NCBI GenBank assembly: GCA_007844125.1
Contig: CM017572.1
Span: 20,429,934 to 20,493,933, forward strand
Reading direction: 5' to 3'
DNA length: 64,000 nt
DNA from: Sinonovacula constricta
Taxonomy: Eukaryota; Mollusca; Bivalvia; Cardiida; Solecurtidae
The translations under genes and the position numbers were made by a program. The notes beneath the pieces were generated by a model. That model did no database searches. It saw nothing but the letters and a program-made list of their open reading frames with translations, and was not told the DNA's origin. Shown here piece after piece: positions 51,201 to 62,499 of this stretch (its first letter is position 1; every line of letters begins with the position of its first letter).

Positions 51201-54200
51201 GTGACTGGAACAGGTATAATTGTGTCAAAGTGAATGGGACATGTATAATTGTGTCAGTGTAAATGGGACATGTATAGTTGTGTCAGTGTGAATGGGACAT
51301 GTATAGTTGTGTCAGTGTGACTGGAACAGGTATAATTGTGTCAGTGTGAATGGGACATGTATAGTTGTGTCAGTGTGAATGGGACATGTATAGTTGTGTC
51401 AGTGTGACTGGAACAGGGATTGGGACTGGGATTAACTGGCATTTTTGCCGATTCTGTGCAGCGACATCCCTATCATTATAGCACAGGGGCACCTATGAGG
51501 CGCCATGGGTCTGAACCTGGCCGTTCCACTATACAGACACCGACGAGTCAGGTGTAAAGCTGTTCTCTTAGACCCGAGCGTAGGAGGGAAGCTACTACTA
51601 CCAACTTTAAAGTCTTTGGTTTGACCAATGACCAGTCTGACGCCTGGATTTGAACCCACGACCTCCCGATCCGCAAGCCGACGCTCTACCACATGAGCTA
51701 TTACGAGGTTGACTGGAACAGGTATAATTGTGTCAGTGTGACTCGAACTGGTATAACTGTGTCAGTGTGACTGGAACAGGTATAATTGTGTCAGTGTGAC
51801 TGAAACAGGTATAATTGTGTCAGTGTGACTGGAACAGGTATAATTGTGTCAGTGTGACTAGAACAGGTATAATTGTGTCTGTGTGACTCGAACTGGTATA
51901 ACTGTGTCAGTGTGACTGGAACAGGTATAATTGTGTCAGTGTGACTGAAACAGGTATAATTGTGTCAGTGTGACTGAAACAGGTATAATTGTGTCAGTGT
52001 GACTGGAACAGGTATAATTGTGTCAGTGTGACTAGAACAGGTATAATTGTGTCTGTGTGACTCAAACTGGTATAACTGTGTGACTGGAACAGGTATAATT
52101 GTGTCAGTGTGACTGGAAACAAAAGAAAACAAATATTGTTATATATTAACCTGTCATGTACACCAGGATATTACTGTTCTCATCTGACAGGAGTCTTTTG
52201 GATCGTGGTGTGCTAGGTGGAAGACGACCTGTCAGTACGCGGATAAAATTCTCCACAGTCACCTGGAAAACAAAATGGTGAAAACAAAATAGTGAAGATT
52301 AAAGCTTTAAGCTTTGTTCTTCGGGTTTAACATATCACTCAGTTGCTATTTCAGTAACTTGAGATTTTTTTTAAATGCAAGTGATATACCATACAAAGGA
52401 GAAATAAGGAAAAGGCAGGACAATACACCTATGACAATTTCACTAAATTAAACAATGACTAGTAAGATCCCTTGCCTATAGTCCACCTCCACATCATTAT
52501 CCTACATATTGCTTTAATCCCGTACCTCATATCCCCTAAAGCCCACCTCCACATCCTCTCACATTGATGAAATCCCTTACCTCATATCCCCTGCAGTCCA
52601 GCTCCACATCATCACCCTACACATTGATGAAATCCCATACCTCATATCCCCTATAGCCTACCTCCATATCATCTCACATTGATGAAATCCCATACCTCAT
52701 ATCCCCTATAGCCCACCTCCATATCATCTCACATTGATGAAATCCCATACCTCATATCCCCTGCAGCCCACCTCCACATCAACACCCTACACATTGATGA
52801 AATCATATACCTCATATCCCCTGCAGTCCAGCTCCACATCATCACCTACACATTGATGAAATCCCATACCTCATATCCCATGTAGTCCACCTCCATATCA
52901 TCACCCTACACATAGATGAAATCCCATACCTCATATCCCCTGTAGTCCACCTCCATATCATCACCCTACACATTGATGAAATCCCATACCTCATATCCCC
53001 TATAGTCCACCTCCACATCATCACCCTACACATTGATGTAATCCCATACCTTATATCCCTGTAGTCCACCTCCACATCATCACCTACACATTGATGTAAT
53101 CCCATACCTCATATCCCCTATAGTCCACCTCCATATCATCACCATACACATTGATGAAATCCCCTACCTCATATCCCCTGCAGTCCAGCTCCATATCATC
53201 ATCCTACACATTGATGTAATCCCATACCTCATATCCCCTATAGTCCACCTCCATATCATCACCATACACATTGATGAAATCCCCTTCCTCATATCCCCTA
53301 TAGTCCACCTCCACATCATCACCCTACACATTGATGTAATCCCATACCTTATATCCCTGTAGTCCACCTCCACATCATCACCTACACATTGATGTAATCC
53401 CATACCTCATATCCCCTATAGTCCACCTCCATATCATCACCATACACATTGATGAAATCCCCTACCTCATATCCCCTGCAGTCCACCTCCACATCATCAC
53501 CCTACACATTGATGTAATCCCATACCTCATATCCACTATAGTCCACCTCCATATCATCACCCTACACATTGATGAAATCTCTTACCTCATATTCCCTATA
53601 GCCCACATCCATATCATCGCCATACGAATTGATAAAATCCCATACCTCATATCCCCTAGAGCCCACCTCCACATTATCACCCTACACATTGATAAAATCC
53701 CATACCTCATATCCCCTGCAGTCCACCTCCACATCATCACCTACACATCGATGAAATCCCTTACCTCATATCCCCTATAGTCCACCTCCATATCATCACC
53801 GTACACATTGATGAAATCCCTTACCTCATATCCCCTGTAGTCCACCTCCATATCATCACCCTACACATTGATGTAATCCCATACCTCATGTCCCCTGTAG
53901 TCCACCTCCATATCATCACCCTACACATTGATGAAATCCCAAACCTCATATCCCCTATAGTCCACCTCCATATCATCACCCTACACATTGATGAAATCCC
54001 ATACCTCATATCCCCTATAGTCCACCTCCACATCATCACCCTACACACTTATAAGATCCCTTACCTCATATCCCCTATAGCCCACCTCCACATCAACACC
54101 ATTCACACTGATAAGATCCCTTACCTCATATCCCCTGTAGTCCACCTCCACATCATCACCATTCACACTGATAAGATCCCTTACCTCATATCCCCTGTAG

Positions 54201-57200
54201 TCCACCTCCATATCATCACCCTACACATTGATGAAATCCCATACCTCATATCCCCTATAGTCCACCTCCATATCATCACCCTACACATTGATGAAATCCC
54301 ATACCTCATATCCCCTATAGTCCACCTCCATATCATCACCCTACACATTGATGAAATCCCATACCTCATATCCCCTATAGTCCACCTCCATATCATCACC
54401 CTACACATTGATGAAATCCCATACCTCATATCCCCTATAGTCCACCTCCATATCATCACCCTACACATTGATGAAATCCCATACCTCATATCCCCTATAG
54501 CCCACCTCCACATCATCACCCAACACAATAATGAAATCCCTTTCCTCATATCCCCTATAGCCCACCTCCACATCATCACCCTACACACTTATAAGTTCCC
54601 TTACCTCATATCCCCTATAGCCCACCTCCACATCATCACCATTCACACTGATAAGATCCCTTACCTCATATCCCCTATAGCCAACCTCCACATCATCACC
54701 ATTCACAATGATAAGATCCCTTACCTCATATCCCCTGTAGTCCACCTCCACATCATCACCATACACATTGATGTTCTCATTGGCATTGTTAAACACGGTG
54801 GCTAGGAAATGAAACAAGGAGAAAAAACACAAATTAATACTTTCCAAAAAACCTAAAAGGATTGCATTAAAAATATGTTGTAATGCTTCTACCATTTATA
54901 TAAATTTTCTATTGTATCTTTAAAAAGAAAGGAGTAACAAAAGCTTATTATAGTTTGTTCAAATCAATAAAATCATATAACATGATCATTGCTATATACG
55001 TTTTCTATTTTATAAGCTTTGATAATTTATATCACCATTTATTAAACATAAATATTTATTATATTTTATAAATAAATAAATATATATTTTTTTTAAATTT
55101 CCAAATGTGAAGTTGGGCACAGTGTTTGCATTGAATGCCAAACTTCAAATTGGGAATTCCTAGTGCATTGGGTAAATCTCAATAGGTTAATTCAATAAAA
55201 GTCCTATGTCTTTTAGATAGGACCACTTTAAGTCACTATAGTACTGACTTAACATGACGCCAAATACCAGAATGCTCTGCCCACTTGTCACATGACCAAG
55301 CACATTGCTGACCTCCGACATAAATCGTAAATATAGTGGTACCCTGTAGATTGACAGTTCTACCGAGCGAATTTGTGAAAAGATTTCTACATTATAAACC
55401 TAGTTTAAGGTACAGAATTCTAGGGTACAATGATGCCAGTGATAGATATTTTTATGATTTTGTTAGCGTAATAAGAAAGTTATATTGAGTTTCACACACC
55501 CAGTGATTGTGTACAAACAAGAAATCCCCAATGAAAATAATTATATAAGCCTGCATTTTAATTATAGCTGATCAAGTGTCTAAAATCAGAATTTGTACAG
55601 ATTTTATTGCAAAGAAACATGTGGTTATTCCTGTCTATGTAAGTTGTATTAACCTACATATGGGAATGCCTATATGCTTTTTATCTTTGTAGTAACTTTT
55701 CAAATTTGGCTTTGGGCTTTGAAAAAGGAATAAACCTTACACCACCAATATATCCATCTGGAATCCTTACACCACCAATATGTCCATCTGGAAACGTATC
55801 ACCACCAATATGTCTATCTAGAAACCTTACACCACCAATATGTCTATCTGGAAACCTTACAACACCAATATGACTATCTGGTATCCTTACACAACCAATG
55901 TCTATCTGGAAACCTTACACCACCAATATGTCTATCTGGAATCCTTACACCACCAATGTCTATCTGGAAACCTTACAACACCAATATGTCTATCTGGAAT
56001 CATTACACCACCAATATGTCTATCTGGAAACCTTACATCACCAATAAGTCTATCTCAAAAATTTACAGCACCAATAAATTTATCTGGAAATTGATTGTCT
56101 GACCCCACTGACACAGTTTAACCATAATTTTATTGACCTTATACTATGGGCACGAATGGCATCATGATAATGTCTTAAGCATGGTTCAATAAAAGTCCCA
56201 TGTCTGTTGGATAGGACTACATTACAGTCACGAGGTTACTGAATCATCTCAAGTGAGACTAAGTAAAAGTTTAAAGATATGAGCCTTTAATATAATGGAC
56301 CTGTAGGGCGCCCATGGCTTAGTGGTAGAGTCGCCAACTTGTAAATCCTCTGACTGCTTAGCCTCTCACTGCGTGGGTAAGAGTACTGTTCAGGGTGAAG
56401 GACTTAATGTGGGAAGGTCTTCTAGCTGACCTGCGGTGTGCCGGTGGTTCTACCCAGTCATTTGTTTGGGGTCTTCCTCCAGCTAAATAGCTGGACTTCG
56501 CTATAATAAACTTAACTGGTTGCTGCAATGCATTTCAAAAACAATGAAAAGAAACATATAACGGAACTAAATTTGTTGATGAAACCATAAGCAGTTGTAC
56601 ACACCTGGTCTTGGATTTCTCGGGTTGCAGGCCATGTCATCAGCCACCATCAGGATTATATGACTGTAAACATTTGTATATAAATACATGCATGTTACCA
56701 AGTTGTACAGACTGTGCCTTTTAAGTGCTATTACAGCACCACCAGCCATGAATGAAGATAAAATTAGTTGTTACTCAATGATACATTTTATAATAAAGAA
56801 CTATCTTATAGAAAGATCGTAACCCTATATAAGTAGGGTATTTAAATATACACTACTAGATCAGATCTTATAAAACTAATGGTGTGAGACCAGGCGCTTT
56901 CGAGTTTCGTCCTGGAAGTAGAGTGGCTGGAAGATGTTTCTGGTTTTCTGGAGTTTATTCTTTTCGAAAAGTAATGGACTTTATGATGTTTCCAGGCAAA
57001 ATATCAGGTAATTAGTTATATATTTAATTCTGGCCAAGTTTGGTAAAGATTTGCATAAATGTGGCCTCAGTGTGTTGACAAGGGTTTTTCTGAAATTTGA
57101 CCTCTAGTGTTCTAGTGTGTTCACAACATGTTTCTAAAATTTAACCTAGTAACCTAGTTTTTGACTACATGTCACCAGTTACAAACTCATCAAAAATTTA

Positions 57201-59523
57201 TTGCAGGCAATTATTTTAAGTCTGGTGAAGATTGGATAAAAACTGTATCCTCTTGCAAGTTTACAAGCAAATTGTTGATGATGCAAGATACACGATGGAA
57301 GAAGGGGTATCAGAAAAGCCCACCTTGAGCACATTTTGCTCAGGTAAGCCAAAACTGTAGGTAAACAGTGTAAACAGGTAAAATCAAGTCAACTTCCAAT
57401 AAAATATAATATAATATATAATAATACAAATGTATAACCTTAGTTCCTTTCTATGGCATTCTTTGTTTCCTTGTGCATCATGTCTTATTAACACTCTTTG
57501 ATGAAGATCTGGATCACAATGTTCATATACAAGAGATATACTGCTGTCTTCAAAGTGATAGCATGTCATGAACATATTTCTTAAAATCAAATGAAATAAA
57601 GCCAATAAGATAAACCCAAACCTGTCAGGGATTCCAAGGCGTTTGACACTCCTGTAGATCGACAGGACATTGGCAACATGGCGATAGTTGAACCAAAATC
57701 GTGATGTGTCCACGAGTACTGCCCAGTTGTTTGTGTGTGAGGTTGTAAAAAAGTCTTCTGGAGATGTGGCCTGAAAAGGCATATAGTTAAAGAGACATCA
57801 ACTTAAAAAACAGGCAAACCTACATTTGTTATCAAAAGCTTCCTGCACACTTTCCTTCCCATGTTCTACTGCGACCCAGACAAAGTAATAGAATATACAC
57901 AACTATTAATACATTACTAAAATACCATAATGATAGGCAATTTTACTCTAATGCTTAATTGGTATTTCTGCCTGCAGCTGTTATTTATTGATTGATTGAA
58001 CAGAACTACAAAAATGTAATAAGTTTTATCTTAATTAAAGCATAATTTGTAAGCATTTATAAAATTGTTTGACATACTTTGTTACAGCATTGTTATTCTT
58101 TTTACATTAATGACAAGAAATGGGGATGGTCACTAAAAGTGATGTTTTCATTTTATATGATCTTTAATGCCACAGGTAATCTGTGGTACTACTAATATAT
58201 ATATATTAACTTAGGCACTACCTACATGATGGTTGATCACAATTTTTGCCAACACAAGGGAAATAAAAGTTTACGGATATATTCATATCTACATAATGAC
58301 TCAAATGTAACTTCCAAAATCAACGCAAAATGTTGCAGAAGTTGCCCTGAGGAGCAGAGGCCGATGACGATGTCAAGTTTAGGTGATGTTTTTTTAAAAT
58401 GCAACAACATATTTGTTGTATTGCCTGCATATTATATTGATGCTTTGCAATGGAGACAAAATTCTTTCTCCCTGCTGCCTTTTTTTGAAACCCAAATGTA
58501 CTCATATGTATGATTTAAATGTCTTCAAGACCTTCTCAACATCTGCTTCCAAATCTAATGAAATACAAGTTTACAAACTTACAAGGCTGTAGGTTCGCTT
58601 ATATATACAATTAGATGAGTTTTTTAGATCACTGCTTATAACTAACCTAAATTAGCAATGGATATTATGATAACTCAAATGTCTCAAAACATGCAATTTT
58701 TTTAATAATATTTAATCTTTTAAGTTAGTCTAACACCATTTTTACATGATCTCTATGATGGTATGCTCAAAATGAGAGACTATATCGAGAAACACTGGTA
58801 TTGTAAGATGTTCATGTTAATTACGATGATTGTGCAATTTTTATTGAAACATTTACTGCCACTTTTCGAAGTACCTTTTCGAAGTCAGACATTGCAGGTT
58901 CAAAATGGTATCTTGGTTATCTTCTTTCAATAGGTTATTATTTATATTTTCAGGCACTAAAGAAGTAAATGTCGTACTCCCATTCTCAGATGTGGGCAAC
59001 CATGAACTAATAAGAGACTATGGGGATGCAAATCAAGTCCATTACCCGTGAGTTTGGCCTACCTGAATTATTGGTGAGACGCAAGTTTAGTAGGATGGTT
59101 GACCCAGAAGAAATAAGATCAGGACCAGCCAAAACAAAAGTGGGAAACTATCTCCAAGTAATGGAGAGCCCTGAGCTAGGTACTTGAGAACAAGTTTCTG
59201 AACCAAACACTAAGGAACTGTTGATCCTTTAGTGCCAGTTGAAACAGACATTTAGGAGGAAGAAGAAAATTAAACTGAATTTTGTTGTGTTATTGTGTGG
59301 GTTATAAACACTAGAGGCTGCATGCTTGAGTACGTCTCTAGTGTTTGTTAAATGGGTTGCATGAAATACATGTCACTGGGTCTATTGAGTAAGATTTTAG
59401 AAGGGGAGATATAGTCGAGTGTCCACACTGTGTTCTTGATATGATTTTATATGAATGAATGCTGAACATTTATTTGTAAAATGTAAATAAATATATAAAG
59501 CATGCTGTTTTTCCTTTGTTTAC

Positions 59524-59581
<58 letters not shown>

Positions 59582-62156
59582 CTATTCTGTATAAGGAATA
59601 ACTAAGACTAAATATACACCACGTAACTTCTTCCCAAGTGTTTAATTATTATAAACGAGAACAGCCATTCAAAGGCGTCATTTCTAGTGTCTGCCAAAAC
59701 ATAATGGTGGTTCGCTGCTATTTGTAAACAATCGGTACCATGAACAAAAACGTTAAATACAAGCATTAAAAAGTGATACTACTTGATAAATAAGGGCTTA
59801 CTTGTGGTACTAGTGAATACCGAAAACACTAGTTTACCGAAAGATACAGAAAGAGACTTTGTTTTACCGAAATACACTTAATACAATGTAATTAAAGCAT
59901 CATTTATTGTTTTATTTAGTTAATAAGTTGAAATATTAGTATATGAAATAAATGCGAAAGATTTGTTGTAATTAAATGTGTTTTTGAAATGTTGTAGTAT
60001 GAAGTCATGTTACGCTTTGCCTTGTTGTCTGCATTGTTTCCCTTTTGACAAAGCTAAAGCAAAATTTTGGTGAAATTACATTATGTTTTATTGTCTATAT
60101 ATTTAATTGTTTGTTTATATTTAATTGTTTGATTGCAATCAGAGCGCAATGGATGCTTAACAATTAATTAATTAGTGATACAATTAATTAGTGATAAACT
60201 TATGGTGTACTTTCAAAATTCACAAGATCAAGCATGTTTTTACACCAATTATTTTAACCTGGGTGGCATGTTAAACTCTTCAGTAGTTCCATGCTTTAAA
60301 AATCATCGCAAGGTTGTCAATAAATGCTTATTGTTCACGCAACTGACATAAAAAATAAATAACACAACAACAGCACCTTTAATTATCAATCAATTTTATC
60401 ACACTCATACTTTAAATTGGCAAACTTTTAGCTAATCAGAACTGATTCGATGCGCTAATTGCTAAAATTGCTGTTTGGCTTATGATTGAAGATTTATAAT
60501 ATTTGAGACTTCTGAACTAATGTCAACAAAAGAAAAAAAGCAGTTTGGTGGGTTTGCGTTAAGCAAGTGTGATTTATTTAAAACTAAAAGACAAATATGT
60601 GACGAGGTTACTCCTCCAGAGGGAATGTAACTATCAAAAGCTTATTTCCATGGGTGCAAGTAGAAAATTTTGAAAAACCTGAACTTTTGGCTGGGGGCCG
60701 CTAGGACCCCCGGTGGGTCCAGGGCAACTCCTGGTTTTTAGCACATTACAAGACCATGACAAGTAATTTTCTGATACAACAACCTGATTGTCTGATGGAA
60801 ATTTAGCAATCTGTTATGCCCTATTATTGAATATCAATGAATACTTGACAAACTAAATCCAGTTTCAACTTATATTTATTTTGAAACGTTCATATTTCTC
60901 TTTTACATGTACACATAAATGAATGCTCTAATAAGTAAATACATTAACAAAACATTATTTATAATGACACTTGTGATGACTAGAAGCCACATTTTTAAGC
61001 ACTTTACCATGATACTAGCGAAAGCCATGACTAGTCATAATAAGACAGCGAATCAAATTTGCTCTTGCAATCAACACATTTATCGCGCCAACCGCATTTC
61101 AGAACGCGCTTTTTCATTGGGTTGCTATAATAAGACAGCCAATCTTTAAGTTTGTAAAGGTCAGATAGCCGTATTTGGTAATTTTCGGCACTGGCCGGTC
61201 TAGTCCGGCAAGCTCATTAACCAATCGTTATTTTCGTGACATTTAAGTGTCAGTTGTCCGAAGTTGCATCGTACATCACACGGTAAAGTGCGTGAAAAGG
61301 TCGAAAACAAGCACATGCAAATGAATTCTTAAAATAGACAATGAGATTGTTTACGTGGTTGAAATCGAAACGAACTTAATTTCAGAGCATCTCTACGGAT
61401 TTGCACGATTTGGGAAAATGGCCCTTGGCGTCCTGGAAAAAACGGAAGTTCCGGCATATGCCGGTAAACTTGCACCCATGTATTTCTATTACAATGAATC
61501 TTTGGCAATTAATTCATATACTTTTATTTCAACATATTTACTCAATAAAACAGCAAATGCTTTAATTTCAAAGTTTTAAGTGTATTTCGGTAATCAAGGT
61601 CTTTTTCGGTGAACAAGTGTCTTTCTGTATTCAGTAGGACCCATTACTTGACATGTTTGTGACAGTTAATTTCGAATTTAATACAGTTTTCTTCGCAAAA
61701 AAGTAAATAAATGGCTTAAGAGCGTTGAAACTAGTGACGCTAGGATAGTTGTTTCACAAACAGTGGCATAACTTATGCTAGGAGCAAGATATTTCAACAA
61801 TATTTACTGTTTTGTAATTGAAAAACACCAATCTCCATAAGAGAGAAACACTTTTAAATAAATATTTATCTTTAAAAATGGTTTAGCAATGCTGCCTTAT
61901 GTAGTCAGTATTGACTTTTGGCAGTACAAAGTTGAAGTTGTTACCGTCACCCCACCCAACCAATATACCATATAAACAGGTGCCCGTTTTCGCGAAAATA
62001 CACGCTAATTTGTCCATGAGGTTTAAAGAGCCAATTTTTAACACCCTAATGATTTTTTTTACTATTTACCTTCGTTCTTGATACAAATATAAATAAGCAG
62101 TTAAGAACTATGAGAACATATCTCATTTTGTACAAAACTTCTACGGGGGCTGACAT
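39274..62156 (-). CDS. PIGK: GPI-anchor transamidase catalytic subunit PIGK/GPI8 (10 coding exons)
   Basis: A caspase-like (C13) cysteine protease that cleaves the C-terminal signal of ER proteins and attaches the GPI anchor, in complex with PIGT, PIGS, GPAA1 and PIGU. Exons in reading order: 62156-62070, 57770-57622, 56663-56605, 54801-54725, 52262-52151, 48436-48340, 42603-42486, 41713-41603, 40259-40087, 39355-39274. All are GT-AG and phases agree (0,2,1,0,1,2,0,0,2), giving 1,065 bases, 354 residues. Exon 1 encodes a hydrophobic signal sequence ('[14 protein letters not shown]'); a second in-frame ATG at 62126 may be the true start. Seen: '[20 protein letters not shown]', '[11 protein letters not shown]' (Cys91, equivalent to the PIGT-linked human Cys92), '[13 protein letters not shown]', catalytic His163 in 'TGHGG' and Cys205 in 'IDTCQ', '[10 protein letters not shown]', '[11 protein letters not shown]', 'SEPLIYAQQ'. 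The frame stops at 39276 without the C-terminal membrane segment of vertebrate PIGK. Introns 3, 4, 5 and 6 each hold a minisatellite. Confidence 0.95.
42575..45860. repeat. 50-bp minisatellite made of the PIGK exon 7 acceptor edge, about 65 copies
   Basis: The plus-strand unit is 'agtgtgttagacatgaacag' + 'aagctcatggtacctgggaa' + 'cattaaatat'. Read on the minus strand, each unit contains 'cccag|GTACCATGAGCTTC', that is, the splice acceptor and first ~22 bases of exon 7 (encoding YHELLFM). The copy at 42575-42603 is the working exon edge and the array extends from there into intron 6. Variant units: 'taccgtgaaac' block (43750-43985), 10-bp deletions at about 43320 and 44670. A block of about 800 bp is duplicated 1,350 bp away (42,840-43,640 against 44,190-44,990). 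Confidence 0.95.
46040..46405. repeat. 77-bp tandem repeat, about 5 copies (PIGK intron 6)
   Basis: 'agactctaatcccaaccc' recurs at about 46054, 46131, 46208, 46257 and 46334. The period is 77 except for one shortened unit of 49. The unit also contains 'tacaactacagcctgagggt'. Confidence 0.88.
46406..48339. other. PIGK intron 6, 5' part: nothing else seen
   Basis: AT-rich intron. 'agggatgtgaacgagtac' at about 46850 resembles a hAT terminus, but I found no partner. No nested gene. Confidence 0.4.
48927..49730 (-). mobile_element. bivalve-type repeat with internal units (PIGK intron 5)
   Basis: It starts 'aagagggccatgatgg' then 'tcctatatcgctcacctgag', and internal units of about 150 bp carry 'ggccatgttttt', 'gatcaaaattatttgaa' and 'ttcctatatagcc'. 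It ends 'gcataagctcaggagagcta'. It is the inverted counterpart of 27650-28385, here more complete. No coding capacity. Confidence 0.75.
49885..52117. repeat. 29-bp minisatellite in PIGK intron 5, about 67 copies
   Basis: The unit is 'ataattgtgtcagtgtgaat' + 'gggacatgt', with 'gactggaacagg' variants dominating the right half. Runs of variant units recur in the same order at spacings of several hundred bases, so blocks have been duplicated. The array is split by a SINE at 51422-51712 and ends about 35 bases from the exon 5 donor. Confidence 0.95.
51422..51712 (-). mobile_element. tRNA-derived SINE inserted inside the 29-bp array
   Basis: On the minus strand it begins 'cctcgtaatagctcatgtgg' (A box 'tagctcatgtggtagagcg') and has a B box 'gtgggttcaaatcc'. 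A roughly 200-bp unrelated body follows, ending 'ggttaatcccagtcccaat'-like. The array unit 'tgactggaacagg' stands directly on both sides. It is a different family from the other SINEs here. Confidence 0.85.
52480..54780. repeat. 60-bp minisatellite made of the PIGK exon 4 donor edge, about 38 copies
   Basis: The plus-strand unit is 'cctcatatcccctatagtcc' + 'acctccatatcatcacccta' + 'cacattgatgaaatcccata'. Read on the minus strand each unit contains about 39 coding bases of exon 4 ([14 protein letters not shown]) and the donor GAG|GTATGG or GAG|GTAAGG plus about 20 intron bases. The functional exon edge is the outermost copy (donor after 54725). The period is exactly 60 from 53821 to 54780. Copies nearer 52.5 kb show small deletions and more divergence. 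The array fills most of intron 4 (2.46 kb). Confidence 0.96.
55741..56095. repeat. 30-bp minisatellite in PIGK intron 3, about 12 copies
   Basis: The unit is 'accaccaatatgtctatctg' + 'gaaaccttac', with some 27-bp units lacking 'ata'. The later units are the most diverged. Confidence 0.9.
56300..56545 (+). mobile_element. tRNA-derived SINE with head, same family as 18575-18760
   Basis: The A-box-like segment is 'atggcttagtggtagagtcg'. The body shared with 18575-18760 runs from 'gacttaatgtgggaaggtct' to 'ctggttgctgcaat', ending in an A-rich tail. It lies in intron 3 of PIGK, about 60 bases from exon 3. Confidence 0.75.
57771..59520. other. PIGK intron 1, 3' part: nothing else seen
   Basis: AT-rich intron sequence. 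Small open frames on both strands at 58.2-58.5 kb have no supporting features. Confidence 0.4.
59528..59580. repeat. (TA)n microsatellite
   Basis: About 26 uninterrupted AT dinucleotides. Confidence 0.97.
59812..61640. mobile_element. possible element with ~60-bp imperfect inverted ends (PIGK intron 1)
   Basis: Left: 'gtgaataccgaaaacactag', 'tttaccgaaagatacagaaa', 'ttaccgaaatacacttaa'. The region at 61568-61640 gives, on the minus strand, 'tactgaatacagaaagacac', 'ttgttcaccgaaaaagacc' and 'ttaccgaaatacacttaa'. So the two ends are inverted copies with small internal gaps, 1.8 kb apart. The interior has no recognisable transposase. The match could also arise from a repeated 'ttaccgaaa' motif. 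Confidence 0.4.
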
Positions 62157-62499
62157 ATTGAAAATAGGCCTCCCCGTTTAGCAATTGTATATTCATGTAC
62201 CTAACGGTCAATAATATGTTACATAAAAACTTATGTGCTTTTCTGTTTTATTTAACATATAAATGTGAAATAAGGGTCTGAATGTAAATAATCACATTTC
62301 AATCACCACGATTTAATGTCAACGTGAATAGATCTGGGACTACTTTTGTCATCCCCAAAACAGGATGTGCTTCCGCATGTTTGTTGTCCTTAGCTACAGA
62401 AGGCAGGAAAGTAGATTATCACGATTTGTGTGGATTTTCACCTAACCTACCAACATTTCCAACTCAGACGTCACATACATCCGATGCCGTAGTGGCAAG
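62157..62499. promoter_or_regulatory. bidirectional promoter region between PIGK and AK5
   Basis: 343 bases separate the two divergent start codons, so both 5' UTRs and both core promoters must overlap or adjoin here, unless upstream non-coding exons exist. Motifs seen: 'gacgtca' (CRE-like) at 62467-62473 and 'gcttccgc' (ETS-like on the minus strand) near 62372. No TATA box is placed convincingly. Confidence 0.65.
62484..62492 (+). promoter_or_regulatory. two-codon upstream reading frame before AK5
   Basis: ATG CCG TAG ends seven bases before the AK5 start codon. A scanning ribosome would meet it first, if transcription starts upstream. Confidence 0.55.

Noticed and set aside
42575..52117. 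Regularly spaced repeats considered as a CRISPR array
   Set aside because: Units are contiguous without unique spacers, and the DNA is clearly animal.
53888..54805. 305-codon plus-strand frame of 20-residue repeats, and matching minus-strand frames
   Set aside because: Produced by the 60-bp period of the array; no start context, no non-repetitive part, and the coding sense is that of PIGK exon 4.
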